From: CAYNTG01 sp964400105
GTDB lineage: Bacteria > UBP14 > UBA6098
NCBI GenBank assembly: GCA_964400105.1
Contig: CAYNTG010000055.1
Coordinates: 1-14,896, forward strand
Direction: 5' to 3'
Length of the DNA stretch: 14,896 nucleotides
Each line of letters begins with the position of its first letter. Position 1 is the first letter of the stretch. The notes below the pieces were generated by a model. It was not told where the DNA came from. It saw only the letters and a program-made list of their open reading frames with translations, and searched no databases. The position numbers and the translations under genes are program-made. Positions 7,800-14,892 of this stretch are shown in pieces.

Positions 7800-7899
7800 N
7801 NNNNNNNNNNNNNNNNNNNNNNNNNNNNNNNNNNNNNNNNNNNNNNNNNNNNNNNNNNNNNNNNNNNNNNNNNNNNNNNNNNNNNNNNNNNNNNNNNNN
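7800..7899. other. Assembly gap (100 Ns)
   Basis: There are exactly 100 unknown bases, the conventional length for a scaffold gap of unspecified size. It separates the end of the NuoC-like gene from the visible part of the hydrogenase large subunit and must contain the large-subunit start codon. Because roughly 30 residues (about 90 nt) plus a ribosome binding site are missing, the true gap is probably near or above this size if nothing else lies in it. Confidence 0.97.
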
Positions 7900-7943
7900 T
7901 TTTTTCTAATTCAAAGGTTCTTAAAATATTCTCAAAAACCGTT

Positions 7944-8435
7944 TCAATATACCTTCGGTTTGTCCGCATCCGTGAAACCATCAGGTTTTTGCGGATAATC
8001 GCACCTGTATGGGTAGTTGCCCTCCGGCCATCCGTCCGGAAGCAAAAGGTGCCTCGGATCGGGATGCCCGACGAATGTAACGCCATACATCTCGTTCATC
8101 TCGCGCTCGATCCAATCCGCAGCCGGAAGGAAAGCGCCGACCGAACCGACCCTAAGCTCCGGTTTGGCAACGAGCGTCTTCAAATTGCACAGTACCTGAT
8201 CCGCATCGAGCATGAAGTGATAGATCAACTCGACCGCATCGTGAACCTCGAGAGCGGTGCTCGTAGCAAGCCTGCCGTCGAGTTTTTCGTAAATGATCTT
8301 TGCGGCATCGGGGAAATCGTCCTGATGGACGACGACGTATATTCGGTTCGGCTTCGGCTGATCCATCGCAACGATAAGATTTCCGAGGACTTCCCTCACC
8401 TTTTCAGAAACGGCGTATTTTTGCTCGTCCGTCAT
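7944..8435 (-). CDS. mbhK: NuoC/MbhK-like hydrogenase subunit (complex I 30 kDa domain)
   Basis: This 163-aa soluble protein carries the complex I 30-kDa (NuoC) signature at residues 110-128: EREMNEMYGVTFVGHPDPR. It is followed by the conserved LLLPDGWPEGNYPYR segment. In group 4 hydrogenases this subunit packs against the large subunit and helps hold the peripheral arm. It has no metal-binding motif. The ATG follows AAGGAGT and lies 9 nt after the NuoB-like gene. The C-terminus ends 44 nt before the assembly gap. Those 44 nt show no start codon in the large-subunit frame that I can defend. Confidence 0.92.
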   Translation of the reverse strand: MTDEQKYAVSEKVREVLGNLIVAMDQPKPNRIYVVVHQDDFPDAAKIIYEKLDGRLATSTALEVHDAVELIYHFMLDADQVLCNLKTLVAKPELRVGSVGAFLPAADWIEREMNEMYGVTFVGHPDPRHLLLPDGWPEGNYPYRCDYPQKPDGFTDADKPKVY

Positions 8436-8444
8436 TCCGACTCC

Positions 8445-8876
8445 TTACAAAATGGAAATAGCTTTGACAACAGCGGAGATCATCGCTTCCGGTTTCGGAG
8501 GGCAACCGGGGATATACACGATAATTGCGTTCGGGTCCTCTTCTAAAATAATCTCATCGACGAGCCTCGGCACGTTATAGCCGCCCTTGAAAAAATTTCC
8601 CGTCGCGGAACACGTCCCGAAAAGGAAGCACACGCAAGGCTTTGCCGTAGCGCGATATGTATCGATGAGCCTCGGCGTAACGTGCCTGTTCGCAACGCCG
8701 GTGATCAAAAGGGCATCGGCGTGTCTCGGGCTTCCGACGAGGATAATCCCGAACCTCTCGACATCGAACCTCGGTGTAAGAAGATCGAGAATCTCGATAT
8801 CGCAGTTGTTGCAGGGGCTACACGCGACGTGGAATACCCAGATCGATTTTTTAAGCGCTGCTGTTTTAAGTCCCAT
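8445..8876 (-). CDS. mbhJ: Group 4 [NiFe]-hydrogenase small subunit, NuoB/MbhJ-like
   Basis: This 143-aa subunit holds the [4Fe-4S] cluster nearest the NiFe site. Ligands can be placed at C22 and C25 (CNNCDIE), C89 (FGTCSATGNF) and C125 (YIPGCPPKPE). The CxxC first pair, not the tandem CC of complex I NuoB, is the hydrogenase form. An extra Cys19 precedes the motif (CSPCNNC). The short length without a second domain matches the one-cluster small subunits of group 4 (Ech, Mbh, CooL). The ATG has AAGGA 9 nt upstream, and the gene starts 12 nt after the NuoH-like gene. Confidence 0.94.
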   Translation of the reverse strand: MGLKTAALKKSIWVFHVACSPCNNCDIEILDLLTPRFDVERFGIILVGSPRHADALLITGVANRHVTPRLIDTYRATAKPCVCFLFGTCSATGNFFKGGYNVPRLVDEIILEEDPNAIIVYIPGCPPKPEAMISAVVKAISIL

Positions 8877-8888
8877 ATTTAGCGGTCC

Positions 8889-9812
8889 TTATAGGCCCAA
8901 TACGCTCAGAACGAATGCGACGACGGCGAGGATGGTCATCTTTCCCCAGAAGAAACGCATCGCCTGATCGATCCTGAGACGCGGGTTAGTGTTTCGAATC
9001 AATGTTATCAATACTACGATAAGGACGTATTTCAGAACCGCCCAGAGAATTCCGATTCCACCCATGATTCTGACGCCGCCCCAAAATATCGTGATCATGA
9101 ATATCGGCAACGTATATAAAAGAATCGCTTTCGAGAGCTTGAAAGCCCCGAGGGCCGCGCCGCTGTAATCATAAAACACGCCGCCCGCAAGCTCCGTCTC
9201 GGCCTCTGCCATATCGAACGGCACGAGTCCGAGCTTAGCCTGAACGCACATCAGTGCCACGATGAAGCCGAGGACACCGGAAATCGAGTAGAGCATCGGG
9301 CCGTGAGCGATCTGATAATCGATTATTCCGCCGACAGAAATGGAGCCAGCCTTGAAGATTATCATCGCGATTATGATGATGAAAGGCAATTCATAAGAAA
9401 GAACAAGCTTCATCTCGCGCGAGGAACCGACTGCGGCCAGCGGGTTGCCGGATGAGCCGGCACCGAGTATAATCATCGTCGCCGGGATAGCGAGGAAATA
9501 CCAGAAGACGATTATATCGCCGACAAAACCGCCCGCTCGTTCCCAATTATATATCCCGATCATGGTCGCCGCGAGCACCGACGCGGTAAGCGCGATTATC
9601 GGTGCGAGAAGAAAACCGGTCTTGCGTGCGTTCTCCGGAAGGATAACCTCCTTGCCCATGAGCTTCATAATATCGGCGAAGCCCTGGAACCATGGCGGCC
9701 CAACCCGATATTGCACCCTCGCCGTAACCTTGCGGTCGAACCATGAGGTCAAAAGCCCCGCTATCGCTGCGAAAGCGAATCCGGGGAAGATCAGGTAATA
9801 GAATATCTGCAT
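8889..9812 (-). CDS. mbhM: NuoH/MbhM-like membrane anchor subunit
   Basis: This 307-aa protein has about eight transmembrane helices and is the membrane docking subunit that couples the soluble redox arm to the ion pumps. Family signatures are visible: DRKVTARVQYRVGPP at residues 26-40, GSSREMKLVLSYELP at 129-143 and PFDMAEAETELAGG at 198-211. These acidic and basic loop residues line the quinone or E-channel cavity in complex I and the equivalent coupling site in Mbh. The length matches NuoH, EchB and HycD. The ATG follows AGAGGG, 19 nt after the ferredoxin gene. Confidence 0.94.
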   Translation of the reverse strand: MQIFYYLIFPGFAFAAIAGLLTSWFDRKVTARVQYRVGPPWFQGFADIMKLMGKEVILPENARKTGFLLAPIIALTASVLAATMIGIYNWERAGGFVGDIIVFWYFLAIPATMIILGAGSSGNPLAAVGSSREMKLVLSYELPFIIIIAMIIFKAGSISVGGIIDYQIAHGPMLYSISGVLGFIVALMCVQAKLGLVPFDMAEAETELAGGVFYDYSGAALGAFKLSKAILLYTLPIFMITIFWGGVRIMGGIGILWAVLKYVLIVVLITLIRNTNPRLRIDQAMRFFWGKMTILAVVAFVLSVLGL

Positions 9813-9831
9813 CGTTTATCCCTCTGAATTT

Positions 9832-10329
9832 TTACCAACGTCTTAATCCCGGTTTGGCCTTTGATCTTGCGCCGGAAAGGTTCCCCTCGATAACATCCCC
9901 CGGGTCCTCGAACGAAAGAGCGCCGGAAACACATGTCGTAACACATGCCGGTTCGAGTCCCTCATCCAATCTCTGGTAACAAAGGTCGCACTTTGCGATT
10001 ACATTTCTAAGATGAGATATGTCGATAGCGCCGAACGGGCAGGCTACTGCACAGCTCAAACATCCAATACACTTAAAAGTGAACCTTCGAACGATACCAT
10101 CATCGCCCTTGACTATCGCATCCTTCGGGCATGCTGCGGCGCAAGCCGGATTCTCGCAATGCCGACAGTGTGCCGGAAAGGCCGCCACTGGTTCCGCAAT
10201 CGCCTGATTTAGATTGAGATCCATCTGGTGCGTCCGCGAACAGGCAACCCTGCACGAACTGCAACCGATACAGCGATCCAGATCGATAATAACCCGCCGC
10301 TTCTCGATTTTTACCTGCGTAGCTTCCAT
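9832..10329 (-). CDS. HycB/DmsB-like four-cluster [4Fe-4S] ferredoxin subunit
   Basis: This 165-aa electron-transfer protein has sixteen cysteines arranged for four [4Fe-4S] clusters: C20/23/26/30, C55/58/63/67, C87/90/93/97 and C114/117/129/133. This is the HycB/HydN/DmsB pattern. Such proteins bridge a molybdopterin-type subunit and a membrane complex, and here the gene lies between the NuoG/FdhA-like gene and the hydrogenase core. I place the start at 10329 because GGGAG lies 8 nt upstream. An alternative ATG at 10350 would add seven residues and overlap the preceding stop (TAATG), with a poorer AAGG site. No twin-arginine signal is seen, so it should be cytoplasmic. Confidence 0.9.
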   Translation of the reverse strand: MEATQVKIEKRRVIIDLDRCIGCSSCRVACSRTHQMDLNLNQAIAEPVAAFPAHCRHCENPACAAACPKDAIVKGDDGIVRRFTFKCIGCLSCAVACPFGAIDISHLRNVIAKCDLCYQRLDEGLEPACVTTCVSGALSFEDPGDVIEGNLSGARSKAKPGLRRW

Positions 10330-10349
10330 AAATAGACTCCCGGGCGGCA

Positions 10350-11978
10350 TTAAGCCTTTTTTATTTTAACGGCGACCGGACCGAGCACCGGGGATTTTCC
10401 CCAGTCGAAAAGCCCTCGCGCCACCGGATTATGCATCGGAACCAAAATCGTGCCATCCGACAACCACTCCGCAATCTTAACATCGAGCACAGCCTCGCCG
10501 TGATAGCCGGTTATCTTTATTTTATCTCCTTCAACCAAACCGAGCTTTTCGGCGAGCGATTTAGGCAATTCCGCAGCGGTCAAATCTAATTGTGCCCGCA
10601 AAAATGGGAAATCCATTCTACGAGTATAACGGCCGTCGCCATGATGTAGAACGTTGCCGTGTCCGAAAGCGATAATATCGCCCTTCGGGATGCCGGAATT
10701 CGCTACCGGGCCGGAGCCGACCTCGATCGGTTCGGCGACCATCAGCTCGAGATCGGGCGAGACCGGTATGACGCCGCCGAAGATACTATCGATAATCGCG
10801 CCCGCGCCCGAAATCTCCAGCCCGACGGAATTCTGGTCGAGCTTGATAATGTCCTCTTCGGTGCCGAGGATTCGCCCCTTCTTCTCGAAAAGATAGGTCG
10901 ATGGGATAAAGTGCGTCGCGATGTCGTAACCTGTGGTGTGAAGCTGACCGGTGAGACCGAATATCTTCGGAATCTCGATTCCGGGGAGTGCCTCGGTCGG
11001 GTCGCAGTCGAACGCCAGAAGCGCGTCGATTTCCCCCGAACGAATTGCCGAGTAAGTGCCAGCGATGTCGCATTTTGCGGCGGCGAGAAGCCGATATATG
11101 CCCCGCGAATTGGTTGCTATCGGAATAGCGGCGAATCCGATATTAGCTATCTCCGCAAGCCTTTGTGCCGCAGCGGCCACCGCGAATGGATCGACGAAAT
11201 GCCATCCCGGAGTAAAGATAATATTACCATTGCCGGATGCGGACTTAATGGCATCGACGGCCCAGCTCAGATCGCCGGCATTAACGCCAAGCTCCGAAAG
11301 CGGAAGCTCGTCGATCGAGCCTCCACTGATAATAGACGAAATAGCATCGAGAAGCATCGGAACTTTGCCGACCGGCGCGATAAGCTCCGGGTGGGCGAAC
11401 CATCCGGTGCGTCCGGGCACTGTATCGATAGCGACCATCGTATTGCGTCTTCCGAGCGATCTGGCATCGTGCAGGAGTCTCGCTATTGTGGGGCAAAGCG
11501 TGAAAGCATCCCCAACGACGACATTGGTCGTGGCTTTGGAGATAGCGTCGAACGAGAATTTGTTCTTGAACGGCGCGATGGCCATGTCCTCCGCCGGTAG
11601 CGGCGCGACGAGCTTTGTGCCGAGCTTGTCCGCCAACGCGAGCGCCTTCTCCGTCTCCTCTAATGTAAGCGAACCGTCGAGAAGGATAGCTACCCTTTTG
11701 CATGACCCGGAGAGCATCGCCTCCGAAAGTTCGCGCGCGACCTTATTCGCCGAAAAGAAGCTCGTGCCGATCTTTGCGCGGAACACGCGATCCTTGTGCG
11801 AGATAAGCTCCTGACAATAATTGCCTCGAGCGCACAACCCGCGCGAAACATCCGGGTCGAACTCGATCGCCGGTATAGATTTGCGACCGAAAACGGCGGC
11901 CTCCGACCGAGGTGTCTCGGTCAGGTAAAAGCTATCCTGCATCGGGCAGAACATGCATCTGGTTTTAACCGTGGGCAT
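10350..11978 (-). CDS. NuoG/FdhA-like molybdopterin-oxidoreductase-family protein lacking a recognisable Mo active site
   Basis: This 542-aa protein is much shorter than formate dehydrogenases (about 700 aa or more). The N-terminus holds an altered Fe-S motif: C8xxC11xxxD15, then LC49ARG with a further C55. The third Cys of the usual CxxCxxxC is Asp. A middle segment (TTNVVVGDAFTLCP and what follows) resembles the cofactor-binding fold. The C-terminal ~130 residues (FPFLRAQLDLTAAELPKSLA, GDKIKI, ILVPMHNP) look like a molybdopterin-dinucleotide-binding beta-barrel. I see no Sec/Cys catalytic motif for formate oxidation. It may be a structural or electron-wiring subunit like NuoG. AAGGGG precedes the ATG, and it lies 15 nt after the HydG-like gene. 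A genuine but divergent Mo/W enzyme cannot be excluded. Confidence 0.82.
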   Translation of the reverse strand: MPTVKTRCMFCPMQDSFYLTETPRSEAAVFGRKSIPAIEFDPDVSRGLCARGNYCQELISHKDRVFRAKIGTSFFSANKVARELSEAMLSGSCKRVAILLDGSLTLEETEKALALADKLGTKLVAPLPAEDMAIAPFKNKFSFDAISKATTNVVVGDAFTLCPTIARLLHDARSLGRRNTMVAIDTVPGRTGWFAHPELIAPVGKVPMLLDAISSIISGGSIDELPLSELGVNAGDLSWAVDAIKSASGNGNIIFTPGWHFVDPFAVAAAAQRLAEIANIGFAAIPIATNSRGIYRLLAAAKCDIAGTYSAIRSGEIDALLAFDCDPTEALPGIEIPKIFGLTGQLHTTGYDIATHFIPSTYLFEKKGRILGTEEDIIKLDQNSVGLEISGAGAIIDSIFGGVIPVSPDLELMVAEPIEVGSGPVANSGIPKGDIIAFGHGNVLHHGDGRYTRRMDFPFLRAQLDLTAAELPKSLAEKLGLVEGDKIKITGYHGEAVLDVKIAEWLSDGTILVPMHNPVARGLFDWGKSPVLGPVAVKIKKA

Positions 11979-11993
11979 ACATTACCCCTTTTA

Positions 11994-12824
11994 TCAACCG
12001 AAAACGTTTGGATAGTCCATTATATCGCCATAACACATATCCGGGCCGTCCTTACATATATAATAAGGCCCGATATTGCATCTGTGACACTTGCCGAGTC
12101 CACAACTCATACGCCGGTTCATGGACAAATATATATGATATGGATCGAATCCCAGGTCTAAAAGCTTCTTCGTGACGAACTTGAGCATGATATCCGGGCC
12201 GCAACTTATTACATAGGTGTTCTCGATATCGACATCCAGATCGTCCAGAAGCACGGTAACGACGCCGACTGTGCCTGTCCATCCGGGCGCGGGACGGTCT
12301 ATCGTGAGCTTGAGATCGGTGTGCGGTTTTTTCGCCCACTCGTCGAATTCGCCCTTGAAACAGAAATCTTCCGGGCTGCGAGCACCAAACTTGATGGACA
12401 CCCGTTTATAATCGTCTATTTTCTGGAAAAGTCCGTAAATCCCTGCCCTCATCGGCGCGAGACCCACACCGCCGCCTATCACGAGGACCGTTTTTCCATT
12501 GAATTTATCCGTTGGATAACCCTTGCCGAATGGCCCGCGAATACCGACAGCGTCGCCGGGCTTTATCGTATTGTGAAGATAATCGGTGACGTGACCGGCG
12601 CGAAGGATCGTGATCTCCAGATCCGTCGATTTCCCCGGAGCAGACGATGGGGTGAACGGCGCTTCGCCGAGGCCGGGAACGGTAAGCTGAACGAACTGAC
12701 CGGCGCGGAACTCCAGCGGCTCCGAAAGCTTGAACCGAAAGGTTTTGATCGTCGATGTTTCGGGTTTTATCTCGGCGACCTCGGCATCGATCGGGTAATA
12801 GATATTTTTCATCTTATCCGGCAT
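11994..12824 (-). CDS. hydG: HydG-type (sulfhydrogenase gamma) FAD/NAD(P)-binding oxidoreductase with [2Fe-2S] cluster
   Basis: This 276-aa ferredoxin-NADP+ reductase-family protein would exchange electrons between NAD(P)H and the Fe-S chain. The FAD-binding region includes AGQFVQLTV and GEAPFTPSS (residues 41-61). The NAD(P)-binding glycine loop is VIGGGVGLAPMRA (115-127), followed later by the SCGPDIML motif. The C-terminus binds a [2Fe-2S] cluster through C241, C246, C249 and C257 (CGLGKCHRC, then C). This is the arrangement of sulfhydrogenase gamma, PyrK and NfnA. The start at 12824 has AGGAG 7 nt upstream and follows the HydB-like stop by 1 nt; a longer frame into that gene is spurious. 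NAD versus NADP preference is not evident. The symbol is the sulfhydrogenase name, not the [FeFe]-hydrogenase maturase HydG. Confidence 0.92.
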   Translation of the reverse strand: MPDKMKNIYYPIDAEVAEIKPETSTIKTFRFKLSEPLEFRAGQFVQLTVPGLGEAPFTPSSAPGKSTDLEITILRAGHVTDYLHNTIKPGDAVGIRGPFGKGYPTDKFNGKTVLVIGGGVGLAPMRAGIYGLFQKIDDYKRVSIKFGARSPEDFCFKGEFDEWAKKPHTDLKLTIDRPAPGWTGTVGVVTVLLDDLDVDIENTYVISCGPDIMLKFVTKKLLDLGFDPYHIYLSMNRRMSCGLGKCHRCNIGPYYICKDGPDMCYGDIMDYPNVFG

Positions 12825-12825
12825 A

Positions 12826-13938
12826 TTATTCTCCTGTAACGGTGGAGTCTTCGTTCGGTGCGGGCGACGGAGACGGCAACATCTCCTCCACGGTGGATAC
12901 CGAAAGGTCGCGCAACGTCGCACGCATATCTATCTTGCCCATGCAGTTATCGATGCATCGGCCGCAGCCGGTGCAAGAGGGCTGTCCCTCGTAACGCCAA
13001 GGATAATGGAAAAACTTGTGATTATAACGGTGCATGAAGCGTTGCGCTATTCTAAGTCGTGGGTTGAGCATTCCGGCCATCCGGGAAAATCCGGCAAGCT
13101 GGCAACTGTCCCATGTCAAAAGTCGCTCGAATCGCTTGTCGTCCACGCGGTTGTCGTAAATCCCGAAGCAGAAACAAGCCGGACATACATTCGTGCACGC
13201 CCCGCACTCGACGCAGGTCGATCCGTGGTGCAGATAGGATTTCGCCTCTCCCTGGTTCTCCGAAACCAACTGGATGAAATCCTTATCCGTCTTAAAAGGC
13301 GCGTTTTGCTCATCGAGCTTATTCCCGATATCCTCGCGAATCCCCTTGCGCAGCGCGATAAAATGCTCGGTCGCCTTCGATGCGCCGGTGCCGCGAAGCA
13401 TCTCCTTGCCGGAATCGGTTCCCGTCTCGACGAGGAACATATCGTCGATCGGGGTGAGATTAAGATCGAATCCCTGCTCCGGTTTTGGATATGGCTGCCC
13501 CTTAACGAGATTGCAAAAACAGCTCGGATGAACCGCCGTGCAATCTATCGTAACGATGAAAAGCCCTTTGCGCCTCTCGACATAGAACGGATCGATGAAT
13601 TCGGGATCGTCCAGAAAGACCCTGTCGAAAACCTGAATACCCGCGAGGTCGCACTGGGCGATGCCGAAAATGGCCCGCTTCTTGGGAACGACCTCGATAT
13701 CCTTTTCGAGATTGCCGGGGTATTCTGCGATACGCTGTTTGGGAGGAAAAACCAGCGATTTTAGCGGCTCGACGCCGCGAAAAGAGGGAAGCTCGTATTC
13801 TGAAATACTCTCCTTGTCGGCTTTCGATAATCGGGGTTTGCCCTCTCCCGATCCATCTACCCAAAACAGTTCGCCACGATCGATTAGCTTAAATAAGAGT
13901 TTTTCGAGTCCGTCCTTTGTAAGACAAAAGAAAGCCAT
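12826..13938 (-). CDS. hydB: HydB-type (sulfhydrogenase beta/AsrA-like) 4Fe-4S dicluster protein
   Basis: This 370-aa cytoplasmic protein resembles sulfhydrogenase beta and anaerobic sulfite reductase subunit A. It has an N-terminal domain of about 230 residues with FGIAQCDLAG (C96) and further cysteines C133, C140 and C142. A C-terminal dicluster region follows: C242, C245, C248 and C252-Pro, continuing as ACFCF, and C322, C325, C328 and C332. It normally pairs with the HydG-type flavoprotein to connect NAD(P)H to a hydrogenase. Here it is the first gene of the operon and lies 1 nt before that partner. The ATG has GGGAGT upstream. The C-terminal tail is Pro/Ser/Glu rich and probably disordered. 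Confidence 0.9.
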   Translation of the reverse strand: MAFFCLTKDGLEKLLFKLIDRGELFWVDGSGEGKPRLSKADKESISEYELPSFRGVEPLKSLVFPPKQRIAEYPGNLEKDIEVVPKKRAIFGIAQCDLAGIQVFDRVFLDDPEFIDPFYVERRKGLFIVTIDCTAVHPSCFCNLVKGQPYPKPEQGFDLNLTPIDDMFLVETGTDSGKEMLRGTGASKATEHFIALRKGIREDIGNKLDEQNAPFKTDKDFIQLVSENQGEAKSYLHHGSTCVECGACTNVCPACFCFGIYDNRVDDKRFERLLTWDSCQLAGFSRMAGMLNPRLRIAQRFMHRYNHKFFHYPWRYEGQPSCTGCGRCIDNCMGKIDMRATLRDLSVSTVEEMLPSPSPAPNEDSTVTGE

Positions 13939-13958
13939 CTATCGACTCCCAGCAAAAG

Positions 13959-14003
13959 GTGTATTTACCGCTTTTTCCGATGAGTTTGAGAGAATAAATA
14001 CAC
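13959..14003. promoter_or_regulatory. 9-bp inverted repeat overlapping the operon promoter (candidate operator)
   Basis: GTGTATTTA at 13959-13967 and TAAATACAC at 13995-14003 are perfect inverted copies separated by 27 nt. One arm overlaps the -10 box and spacer of the promoter; the other lies in the early transcribed leader. Because the distal arm is upstream of the predicted transcription start, the pair cannot fold as an RNA hairpin in the main transcript. A protein-binding dyad (half-site centres 36 bp apart) is the more likely reading. The regulator is unknown. The match to Rex or Fur-type sites is not convincing. Confidence 0.5.
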
Positions 14004-14019
14004 TTCAAAGCAATGTCAA
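13991..14019 (-). promoter_or_regulatory. Sigma70-type promoter of the hydrogenase operon
   Basis: On the minus strand a consensus -35 box TTGACA (14019-14014) is followed by a 17-nt spacer and TATTCT (13996-13991, 4 of 6 matches to TATAAT). Transcription would start near 13984, giving a leader of about 46 nt before the hydB-like ATG at 13938. An AT-rich tract lies just upstream of the -35 box and could act as an UP element. No other promoter of this quality was found within the operon. Confidence 0.75.
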
Positions 14020-14232
14020 GGGATTATTTTTTTGTGTTTGTTGAGTAAGGAGACATGGTAACCCCCCCTGCTTTACAGTATAAGGTATGATTGTATCTAA
14101 AAGAACAGGAAAAATATTCTGATTTGGTTGAGCGGCCGAAGTCTGACCGGAGCGCAATTCTCCGATTTATCCATCAATATTCGGTCCGGCACCGACGCCC
14201 TACACACAAAAATCGCACTATCCGTGGCCAGT

Positions 14233-14892
14233 CTATTTTTTTGCCTCTTTGAGCACATTCCGGATAGTTTCGAGGAGATTGTCGTTCAAAACGACACTCA
14301 GTTCTCTCAGGTCGCTTACCCTGACTGCATCGATAAACGCACGAAGCGGATCGTCGCTATATTTTTCCACGGCGATATCCGCCACGATGGCCGAAATAAC
14401 GCGGACCTTTTTCCGAAACGCCTGGTCGATTTTCTTTTCGAGACCCTCGAAATATTTCCAATCCAGACCGAATCTATATTTTAGACCGCAATACGGACAT
14501 GTCGCGGAGAATCCCAAATCCATAATGGTGATAACACGGCAATAAGGGATTTCATCCGGCAGTTTCGCGATCCGGCCTATCGTTTCGACACCCAATTTCG
14601 GTTCCAATTCCTCGATAGTATTCAATTTTTTGAGCGCGTTCACCTTGCTCTTGAGCATCTCATATCTATCACCGATCTCATTGCGCTTGGAAGACCATGA
14701 ATTATGGTAGTTCACGTAATCGATGCGATATTCTTCCACGAAAGAATTGCATCGCCTATCGAGTGTATCGGGCGAGAATGATGAAACCAATATCAAGTCG
14801 GGCGAAAAATGGGATAAAAGCTCCTTGCCCCGAAGGGCGAGGTCTCCCATCTCGACGACACCGACAGTTTCCTCAATAAAATTTTTAAACAT
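14233..14892 (-). CDS. Unrecognised protein with a CPYCG motif (possibly 5'-incomplete)
   Basis: I do not recognise a family for these 219 residues. The sequence is soluble and rich in charged residues, with a helical, possibly coiled-coil segment in the middle (around GDRYEMLKSKVNALKKL). One CPYCG knuckle lies near residues 125-129, followed by LKYRFGLDWKYFEGLEKKI. A lone CxxC could bind zinc only with ligands from elsewhere or from a second subunit. The C-terminal part (DIAVEKYSDDPLRAFIDAVR) is helical. The frame is open to the window edge 4 nt upstream of the ATG, so the true start and ribosome binding site may lie outside. It is co-directional with the hydrogenase operon but separated by 294 nt and a promoter, so a functional link is not indicated. 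Confidence 0.65.
   Translation of the reverse strand: MFKNFIEETVGVVEMGDLALRGKELLSHFSPDLILVSSFSPDTLDRRCNSFVEEYRIDYVNYHNSWSSKRNEIGDRYEMLKSKVNALKKLNTIEELEPKLGVETIGRIAKLPDEIPYCRVITIMDLGFSATCPYCGLKYRFGLDWKYFEGLEKKIDQAFRKKVRVISAIVADIAVEKYSDDPLRAFIDAVRVSDLRELSVVLNDNLLETIRNVLKEAKK

Larger units (their letters stand above)
13939..14232. other. Intergenic region upstream of the hydrogenase operon
   Basis: This stretch of about 294 nt separates the unrecognised upstream gene from the operon. The operon-proximal part holds a good sigma70 promoter and a 9-bp inverted repeat, described separately. The remainder (about 14020-14232) contains a run of seven C on the plus strand at 14062-14068, a TATACT box on the minus strand around 14080 with a poor -35, and no gene, RNA or terminator that I can defend. 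Confidence 0.6.

Noticed and set aside
7724..8086. Minus-strand reading frame running through the Ns
   Set aside because: It crosses unknown bases, overlaps the NuoC-like gene in another frame and shows no family features.
10659..11600. Plus-strand 313-aa open frame opposite the NuoG-like gene
   Set aside because: Antisense shadow of a long real gene; no recognisable domain or initiation signal.
10350..11978. Calling this gene a formate dehydrogenase catalytic subunit (as in formate hydrogenlyase-Mrp clusters)
   Set aside because: It is too short, has no Sec/Cys catalytic motif, and its N-terminal Fe-S motif is altered; the companion HydB/HydG pair points to NAD(P)H, not formate.
14055..14090. 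Tiny plus-strand ORF (11 codons) preceded by AAGGAG
   Set aside because: The ribosome site is too close to the ATG, the peptide has no features, and there is no supporting promoter.
14180..14232. Possible intrinsic terminator after the unrecognised gene
   Set aside because: Only 3-bp stems (CAC/GTG) precede the T run on the minus strand; no stable hairpin could be built.
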